Source: Theocolax elegans
Lineage: Eukaryota; Arthropoda; Insecta; Hymenoptera; Cerocephalidae
NCBI GenBank assembly: GCA_026168455.1
Contig: CM047430.1
Span: forward strand, 68,921,044 to 68,985,043
Length of the DNA: 64,000 bases
Reading direction: 5' to 3'
Shown here: positions 1 through 14,100 of the stretch, in pieces
How the letters are laid out: the number at the start of each line of letters is the position of its first letter
Numbering within the stretch: the stretch's first letter is position 1
Notes under the pieces: generated by a model
Seen by the model: only the letters and a program-made list of their open reading frames with translations
Told to the model about the DNA's origin: nothing
Databases searched by the model: none
Translations under genes and position numbers: made by a program

Positions 1-11
1 GAGAAATAACG

Positions 12-18
<7 letters not shown>

Positions 19-62
<44 letters not shown>
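19..62. repeat. (AT)n microsatellite
   Basis: Uninterrupted AT dinucleotide run of about 44 bases, followed by a short CA-rich tract. Simple sequence with no evident function. Confidence 0.95.
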
Positions 63-66
<4 letters not shown>

Positions 67-324
67 TTATACACACACACACGCACACACTGTACATACA
101 TACACGTATACAATCGTCGTGTATATAGTGATTAATCGTAATTTTATACTCGAATAACCTGCTCGCGTTTTACATAATTTTTACAACGGATAATATTGTA
201 ATTCGTAATAATGCACTATTATTTATAATAATTATGCAACTTCATAAAAAATTTTCGTTACAATTCAATCTGCATTATAGAGTGCTTCTAAATGCTCTTG
301 ATCGAAAAATCAATTAACCTTAAT

Positions 325-354
325 TTGTGTGTGTGTGTGTGTGTGCGTGCGTGT
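325..354. repeat. (TG)n/(CG)n microsatellite
   Basis: A TG dinucleotide run with interspersed CG steps, about 30 bases long, in non-coding DNA. Confidence 0.9.
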
Positions 355-779
355 GAGGGGGTTTTTCCAAATATTTGAGAAAGCTAATTATAATACTGAA
401 TTATACGAATAAAAAAAGGGGAAGAAAAATGCATATGCATTCCGAGTAGTACTGGATGTTGGCCAAATGTTGTTGCGGTCATTGACAACCGTCAGTATAC
501 CTACCTATATATCTAATCCTTCTAATACCTTCCGTAATTACACTTTCTCTTACGATGCTTACATAAATAAATTGTCCATTCGTACATACCTATACATATG
601 AAGGTGTTCTCCATAAATTACCTCCAAACTTTATCATTTATTTAATATATAATTTGTATATTTATTTCGTAATATGCGCACCAGTCGTCGTTAATATTAC
701 TCTGAAATCAAAAAGCTGATAGCACGAAAGTTGAAACTGAAATTACATATTATATGGCAATCAGTATACCTTTTCTTCA

Positions 780-975
780 TATATACGTCGAGTTGAACGC
801 GTAACACGTGCGCCCAGACCCTCTGCGAACGTGCACGCGCGAGAATCAGCCTCGTGCTCTTGTATGTATATAATACTTGACGCGTGCACCGACCCTCCTA
901 TTAAACGCGTCAGTCTCTGGTGCACTTTGACTGCCGCGACGTCTTTTTAACGCGCGTATTTCATGCGTCGAGGTT
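780..975 (+). promoter_or_regulatory. Candidate promoter / 5' UTR exon of the ABCG gene
   Basis: This is the only CpG-rich stretch in the first 4.9 kb. It contains a TATA-like element (867-874) and an arthropod initiator-like TCAGT (910-914), followed by a CpG-rich segment ending near a possible GT donor (gag|gtta) at about 970. The TATA-initiator spacing (about 40 bp) is longer than usual, so this is a weak candidate. The first clear coding exon has a splice acceptor, so at least one upstream exon must exist; this patch is a reasonable place for it. Confidence 0.2.
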
Positions 976-3900
976 AATCTATATATCATCATTTACAACA
1001 TTTTCTCTCGTTGGTATATTTTCTTTTTTTTTTCTCAAATACTTTTTAAGGTGATATTGAACTTTTTATCCTCTCGTTTAATAACTCAAATTATATATAA
1101 AAGAATTCTTGTTTTATGATCGATGTGACGATTTGTTGGAACATTTCTTTATAAATGTTGATATAATGCAAGAAATTTTTATTTTATGCGGTATTATCGT
1201 GAACTTTTTTTTTTATAACGACGAAGAAATTCACTTTGAAATTGATATGTTTTATTTCAAAGGAAAACAAGAATTAAAAGTAGATGAATAAATGGTGCAT
1301 TAAAACAATTTATTTAACACACATATAGCCATAATTGACTTAGTTGTAATTTTAAACTAATTGAGAGCATGAAAGTTTACGTGTAACGATATAATTGCTA
1401 TAGAATACGCCCTTTTCCTATATACGTACTATACGCAAACCTGCAATTAAATATAGAGTTTACAAAATTATTATCCTCTCCTTTTCAGTCAATATTTAAA
1501 AAAGATCGTTAAATACGTTGAAATTTCTATTAAAAATTGAAATGTAAGTTACTACACAATTTTTCTTTTTTTTATTAAACAAACCGTCACTGCTTAATTT
1601 ACTTTAACGCAACAGTCAAGAGACGGATATAAATTGCAGCTACATTTTTTTTACATAACTTTAAACTAATAGTAAGATGCGCTACGCAAGGACTCACGTT
1701 TTAACCGCGTGATCAATCCCATGTAAAAAGGAAAAAAAAAATGCGAATTGTTCATTCGCGATCGGTCGACCACCTTTATACATCGACATCGAGTACAAAG
1801 AGACAATTAATGCATGTGTGCAAGTTTAGTCATCGATATCTTTATATACACTTGTATAAAAAAAAACTTTTTTTTTCTTTTCTATCTCTTGCAATGATAT
1901 ACATTTTGGACCATCTTCGTATACATGTATAAAATTTTTTTAGAAGAATGAGTTTTATTATTTTAATCGCCGGGTATTTATTATTCAATATTAAGATTTA
2001 ACGACGTTTCGAATTAAGCGAGTTCTGTTATTTTCTTTTTTGTTTAATCAATCGAGAATAACAATTTTTTCGATGTTTTTCGTCGATGTAATTTTGTGAT
2101 TGCTTGTTTTTATTTAAATTTACTTTTTATGCGATCTCTGGTTTTGAATTAATTTATAAATATCTAATTCAGTGATTATATAAACTTTAATTATTGATTT
2201 TGATCTAAATTTTATAGTGAACATATTTTTACGATTTGATTAAGTGCGCGCTTAGGATGAAAATATTTAAAAATCAGAGTTTCTTATTTAAGCAAAGTTT
2301 TCTCGTTAGAAAAACTACGGCGTATCTTGTAAAACAAGTTTGCATGCCTTTATTTATATTTAAAGTTTTACAGATATTTTAAGTGAATCCTTGTACAGAG
2401 ACGCGTCTGTATAAGAAACTTTTAAAATGAAAAATTTTTATTTTACACAAAATTTTTTGTGAATACGGATTTTAAATAATCTTTCGAATATTACATTATC
2501 TGTCGAGCTTTAAAATGTACCACAGAGAGCGTATAAAAAGTACCAGTGTGTTTCTTTTAATATCGGAGTTTAAAAAGCTGTGTCACTCTGCGAAAACATT
2601 AACTTGCAGTCACATATGAAATCAAGAACATAATCATAAGAAATGTATAGAATTCTTGAAATTACATTTACCACATATAATACAAATACACGAATGAAAT
2701 CATTTTTTGTTTCGAGTAGCAAATTATATTTTATTATAATTGCTTTTAAATTATTTCATTAAATATCAATGTATTTAAAATGATTAAAAATATTAAATCA
2801 TTTTGACATTTATATATTTGAGTGTGAATCGCTCCTTATCACTACTGGTGTGTGTGTGTGTGTATACATACTGCTTAACATCAAAGAATTGATCAATCGA
2901 TAATGTAAATATATCTGTAATTATTTATGTTTTTTTCAATGTACATCTAAATATTGAATAAATAAATAATAATAGTACCGTATCGTATGCTGGTAACGAT
3001 TTTTAAAAAAACCTATAATAGATGCAAACAATATAATTGAATTAGCTCGCGTACTCGAATTACGTCAAGAGCACATCCGGTAGCACTGAAAAGAAAAACG
3101 TGAGCGTTGTCATTTAAAACTAGTAAATACGGAAACGTCTGCGGGGTATACGAGGTGTCCGATAAGACGTGTACATATTTATGTGGGACGATAACGAGTA
3201 TACCGATTGTTGGCCTCGGTTCAAGTTCACCGAAATTCGAGCCTCCGTGTGTATGGTATATATATACGTAAACTCGCGCGCGAAAATTCACCGAGTGGGA
3301 GGAAAGAGAGACATCGAAAGTTTCTATCGCGCAATCGTCTTTTCACTGACATGAATTGTAAACCAAACATTCATTCGTTTGTACGTAATCAAGGTGTATA
3401 CAATACACATCTCAATGTCATGGTCGAAAGTTCGTGAAGATGACAGTTTATCTTTTTTTTTTTTTTATTCACTGGACATTAAGATTGAGGATTTAATTAA
3501 ACAGTCAGTGCAGTAACGAGCTTAAATTCACGGTCGTGTCTCGAGGAAGAGATAATTGCGTGCGATGTTTAACCTTTACGTGACGTTTATCCAAAATAGA
3601 TTATTGTATGGAATTCTGATACGTCGAGGTGGTTAAACGTGTATACGGCGTTACTTTTTGTTGTATATTTTGTTCGAACGTAATTTCCGAGTTCGCGATA
3701 AGAATATTGATTTTTCTAATTTACGCGTATTATATACGTATACGGTATATATTGATTTTGTATTATCATTTTATGAAAGTCAGCTTATGCAACGTCTGAT
3801 CCGTACGTTTAAATGATTCCGATGCACGCGAAGATTACAATCTTTTACTAATAATGACCGTATAGACGTGTGTACATATATACCGTCTCTCGGAAATTAA

Positions 3901-4413
3901 CCGTTGATTGGAATCAATGAGAAAAATAACTATAGCGCGAAATTCATTTAAATATTAATTATATCGCATTTTGAAATCGCCACTTGTTACAAACATGTAT
4001 ATATTTATTTAACAATTTTCCACATATAAATATATTTATAATATTGTTACATTCATTTATTAAAGTTTAATATATGCATATTGAGATAAGGTTGCATTTA
4101 AAATAATTACACTTGTATTCTAAAATAATATACTTTATAGTTATATATACGTTATAGTTACATACAGCTTTAGGTATGTTGGTATACTTTAGCCTGTACT
4201 TTTTCTCGTTTCGAAGATGGCCAGTTTCACTAACAGATAACAAAGTTTACCTCTTTGGGGAAATATATGTTATGAGTACTTGTAAAAATATCTGTATATT
4301 ATGCAATTATTTTACTGGTTAACTAGTATGTAAGTAAATTAATAAATAAGTAAATAAATTTTGTCTTAAAGATCAAGTAAACATAAATACAATACAAACA
4401 TACAATAGTGTTT

Positions 4414-4587
4414 AGTAAATAAATCGCAGACTGATAAATTAGGGAAATTACTATAGATTCCAGTAAAAATTACTATAGATTATAATAAAATTTACTATAA
4501 TTCTTATAATATTTACTATCACTTTTGTAAATTTTACTACAAACTAGAGTAATTTTTCTTAGCTTGTCAGTCTGTGATTTATTTACC
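4414..4587. mobile_element. MITE-like element with ~38-bp terminal inverted repeats
   Basis: The left end (from 4414, AGTAAATAAATCGCAGACTG) matches the reverse complement of the right end (GGTAAATAAATCACAGACTG reading inward from 4587), and the match continues for about 38 bases with a few differences. The interior is AT-rich, with several copies of a TTACTATA/ATAGTAA-like motif and no ORF. A target-site duplication is not clear. This is a small non-autonomous DNA element or a simple hairpin; the class is unknown. Confidence 0.55.
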
Positions 4588-5120
4588 AGAAACTATTGTA
4601 ATTATTACAAAAAATTTTGTAATTTTTAGTATAAAACTTCTCTCCGTGTGTATAATATGTATATATAATTTATGAAATTCCGTTATAAAAATATATATAT
4701 TTATAATTTGTAATTTATTGTAATTAACAAAAGGCTTTTAAATATACTTTTCTTTTCTTAATATTACATATTCATACAATCGATATGAAATGCGAATAAT
4801 GCCTATATGTATATATTCGTTGAAAGTGACATATCGTCGTACATATAACTTCCTACAGTTGTGAATATTAAATTACTCAGCAGGAGCTTCTTTTTTCCGA
4901 TTCATCATCAAAAACGTATAATATAACATGTCTTAAAGCTTTTCACTATTCCAAGGAAAAAAAAAACATTGTCCATAAAAAGAGTCGAGACTACACCTGT
5001 ACCTACATAAGTGGAAAAAAAGTAAAATTAAGTAAACGAATGTTTGTTGTTTCCAGGGGTTCGCAGAACAACCTACACTGCGCGTGCAACGGGACGGCGG
5101 CGAACGGGAACGCAGGGACA

Positions 5121-8100
5121 ATGTGCAGCAGTGGCGTGCTGGTGCGCAAGGTCCCGAATCACAGTGGTGCGAGCCCCGGACAACCCTACAAAAAACCCGC
5201 GGTTTCGCTCACGCACTTGCCAAAGAGGCCGCCCGTCGACATAGAATTTAAGAATCTCGCCTACAGCGTTTCCGAGGGCAGACAGAGAGGTATATAACAT
5301 TTACCATTTTTTCTCATACTACGATATTTAAATATTTAATTTTAAGTTACGGTATATAGAAACGTATACTTTGCTCACCCGCTGCAGGATTTCAAAGTTC
5401 AACTCGAACGAGGGCAATTCTATAAATTTAAAAAAGAAACTATGACACAAACGAGTATTTAATGTCGTGTTAATTTTCGCTACATAAATCATGTAAGAAA
5501 TATTATTGATGGTAATAACTGACATTAAGAAAAAAAACATTGGAACAATATAAATTAGTTTAATTTTAGTAAATGCTTCGTTTAACTAATTAACAATTTT
5601 TATAGTACTGGCGAAATTGTATAATCAAAAAATTAAAAATAATTATCAATATATTGGTTTTTTTTAATTTGGTTTAAGTAATTTAATTCTATATCCGCAT
5701 GACATAACTAATTTTAACTTAAAACTTACGTACACCACGCATTCAATGAGATTGACACATTTCGAATTTAGATGAATAAATTCCATTGTAGATTAATCGA
5801 TAAAATCTATTTTTAAGATATTTCACTATAATCGTATATGTTATTGTCCAGTCACGACTGTACGATTAAGGAATCACGTTCAAATGATTTTTATTACACG
5901 CTTCTAGAAATAGTACCATTAAACTTTTAAAAAAAATCGTAAGACGCAAACCTGCATTATCGTGAGTGTACTTTTCGTAAATAAAATGTGTAAACTCGCG
6001 ATAAGAGGTGTGAAAAGTAAGGTGGGGTAACGTAAGAAAATGGACCGAAAATATATAAATGGTTAAATAAAAAGAGAATAGCCCTCGATTGGTATATACC
6101 GGTGAAACTCGCAAGTGCAGGAGGTCAGTGCATGAGCACTTTCGTCGATGCCGTTGCACCAGTCGGTGGGGCCGAGGAACGTGTCGAGTGAACGACCCTT
6201 GTATATGCGAAAAAATCGATAGAAATGTTCGCGCACGCGAATCCCTGGTATTTCGGAGTGGCGCGCGCAGGTGTGTTGGCCTAGGTGCATTTGTACCTGT
6301 CCCCCACGACTTCAAGCCGAGTCTCGGAGCTTTTTAAACGGGGACGAGAGGAGGTTGCTCTCCTTTTTTTTTAACCCCCTTGGTACGTTCATCTACTCTT
6401 ATGAACTTTATTTTACGACCGCTTATCGACGCTCCATTCGCATTGTATCTCTTACGTTTCTTGTATTATTTCAAAGTTGCTCGCGTATCGAGGGTCTCAT
6501 TTACGCAACTGACCGATATGCATTGTTTTAATTAATTCAGGCCAATGCCTTATATAATAGTAAATTCCTAGCTTCGGTATATGACCGTCTTGCAACGGTT
6601 CGTCGTTATTACGCGTTTCATTCTTAATTTTTTACCGTCACTTTGCCAAATAAATAATTTAATGTTTAGAATATCGAGTTTACGTTTGGAAATTTTGTCG
6701 ATTTTCTATCTCGATTCTAAAAAAGTGAATGTAATCAATTCCCCAGGGTTAGGTGACAAAGGTCAGGCTACCCACATTTGAAATTAAACTCTAGACCATT
6801 TTGAATGAAAATGACCGAGTTTCCGCAAGTACTACAATTCATTCGACGATCGTTTCATTTTTTAAAATTGAGTGATTCTATATACGTTTAATACAGACTA
6901 TCAACCCTCAAAAATGATATTTTCGTTCAATCTAGATTCTCAAAAATCCAATTAATCTTACACTTACTTATCTCTTCATAAAATGTTCTTACAGATATCG
7001 TGTAGTTAAAATAGTAAATGAATATTCTGTTTATGTTCTGTTTTTGTTTGACAAAACCCACTAACGGTATACATACCTATATATATTACAGATTTAAAAT
7101 GTAGGCGTTGTCTGTTATATAAGGGTCGACAAGTTGTATCTTTCTTTTTACTTGGTAAAATAATACAAGACAAACTTTTATCGATACACTTGAATAAATT
7201 CTATTTTAAAATTTCGTATAACATATGTAAAAATAATGATACTTGACTATGTAACTCACTTGATATGTACAACAACAAATAAAATTGCAAGTCAAAGTGT
7301 CTTCAAAATAGTTAAATTAAATTCGATATCTTGATTTTAGTTAATTTATATACGAGTAAATAAACTTGAATAACATATATTTAATATTAAGGAAATTGCT
7401 ATCTCGAGTAAAAAAATGATTAGATTTAACGTAATGTACCTTTTAATAAAAATTTCATGGATCAACTCTAAATATTATTGTATTGCTTATCTTATTTCAG
7501 GCTATAAGACTATACTAAAATGCGTGCAAGGAAAATTCAGATCCGGAGAGCTGACTGCCATAATGGGCCCTTCCGGCGCGGGAAAGAGCACGCTCATGAA
7601 CGTTCTCGCTGGTTACAAGTAATTATTATATTCTCACTCTATATTCATTTTCATCTTGTTCCCCCCCCCCCCCCAATACTTTATTAAATTTACATGCTAT
7701 ACTTTTTTTCCGCCGTATAACCGCATACGCTTACGTATAATAATGTTTCACCCTTTGAACATACTTCAATTTTATCGAATATATAAATCATAATTGTACG
7801 CGTTCACTTTGATTTTTTAATTCAACATCATAGCGATTATCGTGATCGTCTTTGGCGAGCGAAAAATTTTATACGTTATTACTGTGTAAATTGCTTTATT
7901 GGGAATTTACGAGCTGGGGCTATTCGATTGCAATTCGCAGGCGTAAACAATAAATTGCATTGAGCATATATTTTTACGTACATTCAGTACACACATACAT
8001 CTATATATATGTATAATTGATCGAGTCTTGTCAGATTTTTCAAAATTTGGTGGAAAAATAAATGTAGGTTTGGATGTAATTTTATAAACAATGTATAGAA

Positions 8101-11100
8101 ATATATTAATACAAAATATATGAAGTAATTTAACAAAAAACAGAAATATGATATATTTATTTATTAAACGATGAATTCAATTTTTCGAAAAGAAGACGCT
8201 CTGTAATGGTGGTGTTTTCAAATTAGGTTAGTTAGGTTTTAAAATTTTTGGTTTTTTCTAGATAGGTTTATCCAATATGAGTACCACCACATCTCCTTAA
8301 GGGGATGTCGGACCCAGAAAATGGTCATTTTGTACTTTCATTTATAAATAAATGAATAAAGTTTTTAAAAAAAGCTGAACGTCAAGCCCTTATGTATGTT
8401 TTAAATTATATACCCAAATTTTTCCAGATTTTTAAATCCATAATTTGATCACGATGTTTGGGTTGAAAGATTATGCTTTTTTGGACTAATAATTACCGAC
8501 CAAACATTGTTTACTCAATTATTATTTAAAAAATGCTTTTTCGTCAAAAAATCAAAACGTCAAGCCCTTCCTTATGTTTTCAGCTGTCCGTATGAATTTT
8601 TTCAGATTTTTAATGCAATATTTTAGATATAATTTTTGGGTTGAAAGGTGCAGATTCCTGTAATTTAGGTCCGACATCCCGTTAAATGTACAAATACCGT
8701 GTCCAAATAAATTATATATTCAACTCATTTTGTAGTGTAAAAATATTAACCATAATTTACTTAATCAATATTTCTTTGTAATTTTCTTCTTTGTAAAACT
8801 GTTCAATTTGTATAATTCTTATATTGACAATATATAGAGAGTTTAATATAATTTGCAAACATTCAATTCAATAATTAAAATCTTTTATTTATTTATTAAC
8901 TGACATTAAATAAAACATTAACAGTTTTGCAATTCAAATTTTCAAGCAAAAAAATAATTATGTTATAATTTGGAAAAACAACAAGCGTATTAAAAATACA
9001 AGCAATATCAAATTTAATGTCACAAAATTCACAAAAAAATATAAGTAATATGTGTTATCTACATCGCGATAAATAAAATAGAAATTTTATAGGCAAACGA
9101 TTCGAAAAATACGCAGTGCGACATTTATACTTTAAATTAAATAGCTATCGTTCAAATTTATATTCGCTACGGCAATCTGTAACATAAATTATTTAATTTA
9201 TTATTTTTTTTATAGTTTACGGCGATCATTTATGTAATAATAAATTTGAGCTTTAATACATATTAATAAAATAGATGAATTTAATATACTTAAATTATTA
9301 TTTTACTCTCTATAAACGTGTTGTATATCAAGATCGTGTTTTTTACGCTCATTACGCTTTACAAAATCCAGATGCACTTTATTTGCGTATTTTATAATAT
9401 CGTACAAAGTTTCAAACTGTGATAATTTACATTCTATGCAGTTAGTGTATTCAGTATATCCTACGTCTTATTTTTTATGATGCATTAGGACATAAAAAAA
9501 TAATGTTTATAAAATTAAAAAATGACATTCAATTATATAATTCTATATACTTATATTTGTACGTACTTTTATTTAACTAAATAAATTTTCGTTTAAGGGC
9601 TATCTTTGTGAATTATTAACAAAGTTTCTGTACGACAAAATTCAATTTCTAATCAAACGAACATGTCTCAATAATCGATTATATTCAAACAACTTTGTTG
9701 GTGAAGTATACTAGAGATACTAATGTACTTTATACGTAACGCACAACTTTATTTGAGAATATCGAATTTGGAACTCAAAATTACTTTGAACGAGTAAAAT
9801 TTTTTAATATTAGGTTTAGATAAGATTTTACAAATATTGTATCAAATGTTTAAATACATTTTCTCACGCGGATCTTGATTATTACGCAAATATGTTGACC
9901 GAACTAAAATCAATTTTTGTTCGTGAGTGCGATTGATGTATTTCGTAAACAATGAGCCATAGTGAAAATCCTTGAAATGCAAAAATACCTACCTCATTTT
10001 TATGCGTAAGCTCAAATGATTAAGAGGTTCAACGACTTTTGTTTCAACGGCATTCGACGTCGAGTATTACACGGAGACAAGGGTTCTATTAAAAATTAGT
10101 CTATTATTTACGTGCGGTCGGAATGCAAAATAGTAACATATCACGTAGTAAAATTTAATAAAAATATATTAGCTTTTGTTATAATTTTTGTAAATTTTAT
10201 TATGCAGCACTATTAAAATACACGTAATATAAATAGTATTTTCTCTATTTATTATTGTTCTAGCTTTGAATTCGGCCTAGATTTCACTTTATTTTGCTGT
10301 GTCGTAAAATTCTTCATAAAGAAACACGATTTTTTGATTCCATTTTATACCATGATCTGGTATATGCGTATAAGAAATATTGTTTGACTACACATAATCG
10401 TGAAAATAATTATCGTAGCATATACTTCTTCTATTTTTTCTCTCTTCATACATTCCGTAAATCATTGTATTCTATTTAAATTTATTACCGAAAATCAAAG
10501 AGATGACTTTCTTCTCTGTCTGTTATATTCGACACATAAACGGAAATATCCTTCTGTTATTTATTGTTTCACAGCGTCTTGTTAGTTTAAATTTTGTACG
10601 TCACAAAATATTGTGAAAATCTAATAAGACTATCCATTTCTTTGCAGAATAAATAACACATGTAGATTGTATATATAGATCAGTCGGTCGAATTCATCAA
10701 GCACAATCGTATAAAACCCTTACGCATTCTCTTACTTTCTAGACAGTGCATCTTTGTTCTCCATATTGACAATCTTATGAAAATTTAGTTAGAAGTGTTC
10801 TGACAAAAATGTACCAGTCTAACCTTAGCCTCGACATGTACCGAGAACACAAGCAAAGAAATTTTCAGCGTCGCTTTTTTTATTTACTTATAAATATTCA
10901 TTTAATTCGGCTATATTTTATACATCCGTAGTTTAATAAATATATATACATATGAACTCCAACAAAACGCGTATTTAATTTATTTAAAATAACACATAAA
11001 CAGATCTCTCTGAATTATTAATGAAGGTTCGTAGTGAAACGAAGGTAATAAACGTAGGATGACATGATCAAATTTTTACTCTCTTAATTCATTAACAGGA

Positions 11101-14100
11101 TATTTTCTACCTAACAATTATTTTTTCTAAATAATAAACTACTGCGAGCCCAAAAAGAATTGATTAATAAATATACTATTAAATTTATATAACAATGCAT
11201 AATTAAATGTTTCTGTTTTGCAGAACGTCAAATTTAAGCGGTTCAGTTTTAATAAACGGAAAAGACAGGAATCTTCGGAGGTTTCGAAAAATGTCTTGTT
11301 ACATTATGCAAGACGATCGTCTTCTGCCACATTTAACCGTCTACGAGGCAATGACGGTTTCGGCGAATCTCAAGCTCGGCAAAGATATAAGCGCTGCCGC
11401 GAAAAAAGTTGTGGTACGTATACATCTAATTACTCTGTGCATACATTATATACATTCTGATGATCCTTCAGATTTTATTAAGATTCTTGGAAATGCACTT
11501 TTTGCGCATTTCGTATTATTCAAATAAACGTAAACGAAAATTGGAGCAATCAAGTTCAAAATGTTTTTTTTTTAGTCGTACGATTTTGTTTTGTTACATC
11601 GTACACAGAAAATTTACGTTTTTGTTAATGTTTTACAGATTGAGGAAATCATCGAAACTCTCGGCCTAAGCGAGGCAAGTAACACGCAAGCCCATTCTCT
11701 TAGCGGTGGTCAAAGGAAGCGACTGTCGATCGCGTTGGAGTTGGTGAACAATCCGCCAGTTATGTTCTTCGACGAGCCTACTTCCGGCCTCGACAGTTCT
11801 TCCTGTTTCCAATGTCTCAACTTGCTCAAGTCGTTAAGTAGAGGAGGTGCGTCTTAACTTTTGTTTTTTTTTTTATTTTATTACCCTATTTTCTACCGGT
11901 AAATGTGCAACGATTGTTACGACAACGGGTATGACTAATCGATGTGCGTGTATATTTAATTACTTAAACGTAATATATGTATCGTATAGATATTAAATTT
12001 ACGTATCGATTTATCTGCAATAATAAATTTAACTGAGATTAAATACTATTTTGTCAAAAGTTCGATAAACTTTCGATTTCATTGATCGGTCGAGACGTCA
12101 GGATGTAACGATAAATTTTGACTTGGTAAACGATGAGTTCATAAATAATTCACTGGTATTTCAGGAAGAACAATCATTTGTACAATCCATCAACCGAGCG
12201 CGAGACTGTTCGAGATGTTCGATCACCTGTATATTTTAGCGGAAGGTCAGTGCATCTATCAAGGTAACGTGGGTGGACTCGTACCTTTCTTGTCGTCGAT
12301 GTGCCTCGACTGTCCTGGTTACCACAATCCTGCCGATTACGGTAAGTCATCCTTCAATCTTATTTTCATTTGTTCAGTCTCTCAATTTTCTGTACCGAAA
12401 CGCCACTTGAAACTTCCAGCAAAACTAAGTCAATACATTTCTAACTCAAAAATTCACTCAAATTGAATAAACTTTTACTCGAATTAAGCAATTTTCTCAC
12501 ATCGAAATATAGAAAGTTAATTAGAATGAAATTTTGACTCGTTTTTGTCGCTGTAGAAGTAATTTTTTACTCGAATTAAAGAACTTAAGGATTACATTGT
12601 TAGTAGAATTTAATACTTAAATTTAAACTAATCTTAACTTTGTGTAATATCAGTAATGGAGGTGGCATGCGGCGAACACGGCGAATGCGTCCACAAACTC
12701 GTATGCGCGGTCAACAACGGGAAATGCAACAATTATCAACACCACCAAGCAGCGCTCGCTGCGGCTCAAACTGTTTCAAACGACATAGCTAAACAGTCGC
12801 CACCTCAAGAACAGCAGCCGAATAAGCCTGTGGAAATGGCGGCTTTGATGCCAAACGGTGTAGCGAAACCACCGGTTTCGAGTCCCGGAACCGGCGGACC
12901 GGCCACTGGTAACGGAGCTACCGTACTCAATATGCCAGTATCTTGTACTACCTCGTTACTCGATAGCGCTGAGAGTATCGAGCAAAAAGTCGGTTTCCCT
13001 ACCAATGGCTGGATACAATTTTGGATTCTCCTTAAGAGGACTTTCCTATCACAGATACGAGACATGGTTTGTATAATATCATTGTGCATATCACTGTTCA
13101 ATTTAATTTAATGGTATAGTACATCTAACAAAAAATTAGTCAATTTAAATCAAGTTTGCTCAATTATTTATTTAAATTGAATGTAAGACTATCGATCTTC
13201 CCATGTCAAGGTGTACGCAGAGAAAAAAAAGGAAAACATTTCAGAATTTTTTCAGTTTTTAACGTTTTTGTGGTCAATACCATTTGCTTTAAACTGCAGC
13301 ATCATTTTTAATTGATTATATATCATATAATTTTCACTTCTTTTTCCTTATTGTATTTGATAATTGAAGCATTACAAAAAAGAAAATCTGACTTGTTTTT
13401 TTCTACACCTTTACTAAAGAAGATCGATCGAAGTTTTTCATCTAATATAAAATCCAACAAGTGATAAATTCATTTGGCAACATGATAAGTATTTAGTCAT
13501 ATATTTTAATTGAATCACTCAATCTTTTTTATGTATTTTTAAAATTTAAAATTTAAAATTTTAAAATACAATATATAAATTTCTGAATGTTTATGCCGAA
13601 CTGCACGGATTAGACAATATGAGTTTGTATATACTTAAAAAGCAATGTACACTCACAAATTCTTAGAGTGAAAATTTCAATCTATTTGATTAATAAGGAC
13701 AGCTCGTTTTCGAATAATATCTAAATCTATTAAATTGATTTTTTACAATAAAAGAAAAGAATTTTAAAGTAAAAAATATAAAAAGAAATTATTCTTACAG
13801 ATTCAAAAGGAATAGAATGATTTTCAATTTTGACAACGAAAATATAAATAATTTAATAGTATAATTATATATTTTACACTGATACAGTAACTAATAGTCT
13901 CTACATATTAAAAGTTATTAATTCTATTAACACATAACTATTTAAATGTTTTACTTTACATATTTAAGGGCTGACGGTCAATTTATTAAAATGATTAAGA
14001 TTACTCTAAAATATTTGCGTTATGTTTTTTCATTAGCACGCAGTGTTATCCTAAAGTATTCAAAACACATTTTTTATTTAAATATATTTCATAAATCCAC

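Larger units (their letters stand above)
1..4412. other. Non-coding 5' flank, AT-rich
   Basis: No convincing coding exon is seen here; the few 60-90 codon open frames have no recognisable domain and lie in low-complexity AT-rich sequence. It holds microsatellites (AT near 19-62, TG/CG near 325-354, TG near 2848-2862) and a CpG-richer patch at about 780-980. It is probably 5' intergenic DNA and/or first intron of the ABCG gene downstream. Confidence 0.6.

Noticed and set aside
5866..6315. 149-codon minus-strand frame in ABCG intron 1
   Set aside because: No recognisable domain, overlapped by other open frames on both strands in a CpG-rich patch; likely chance.
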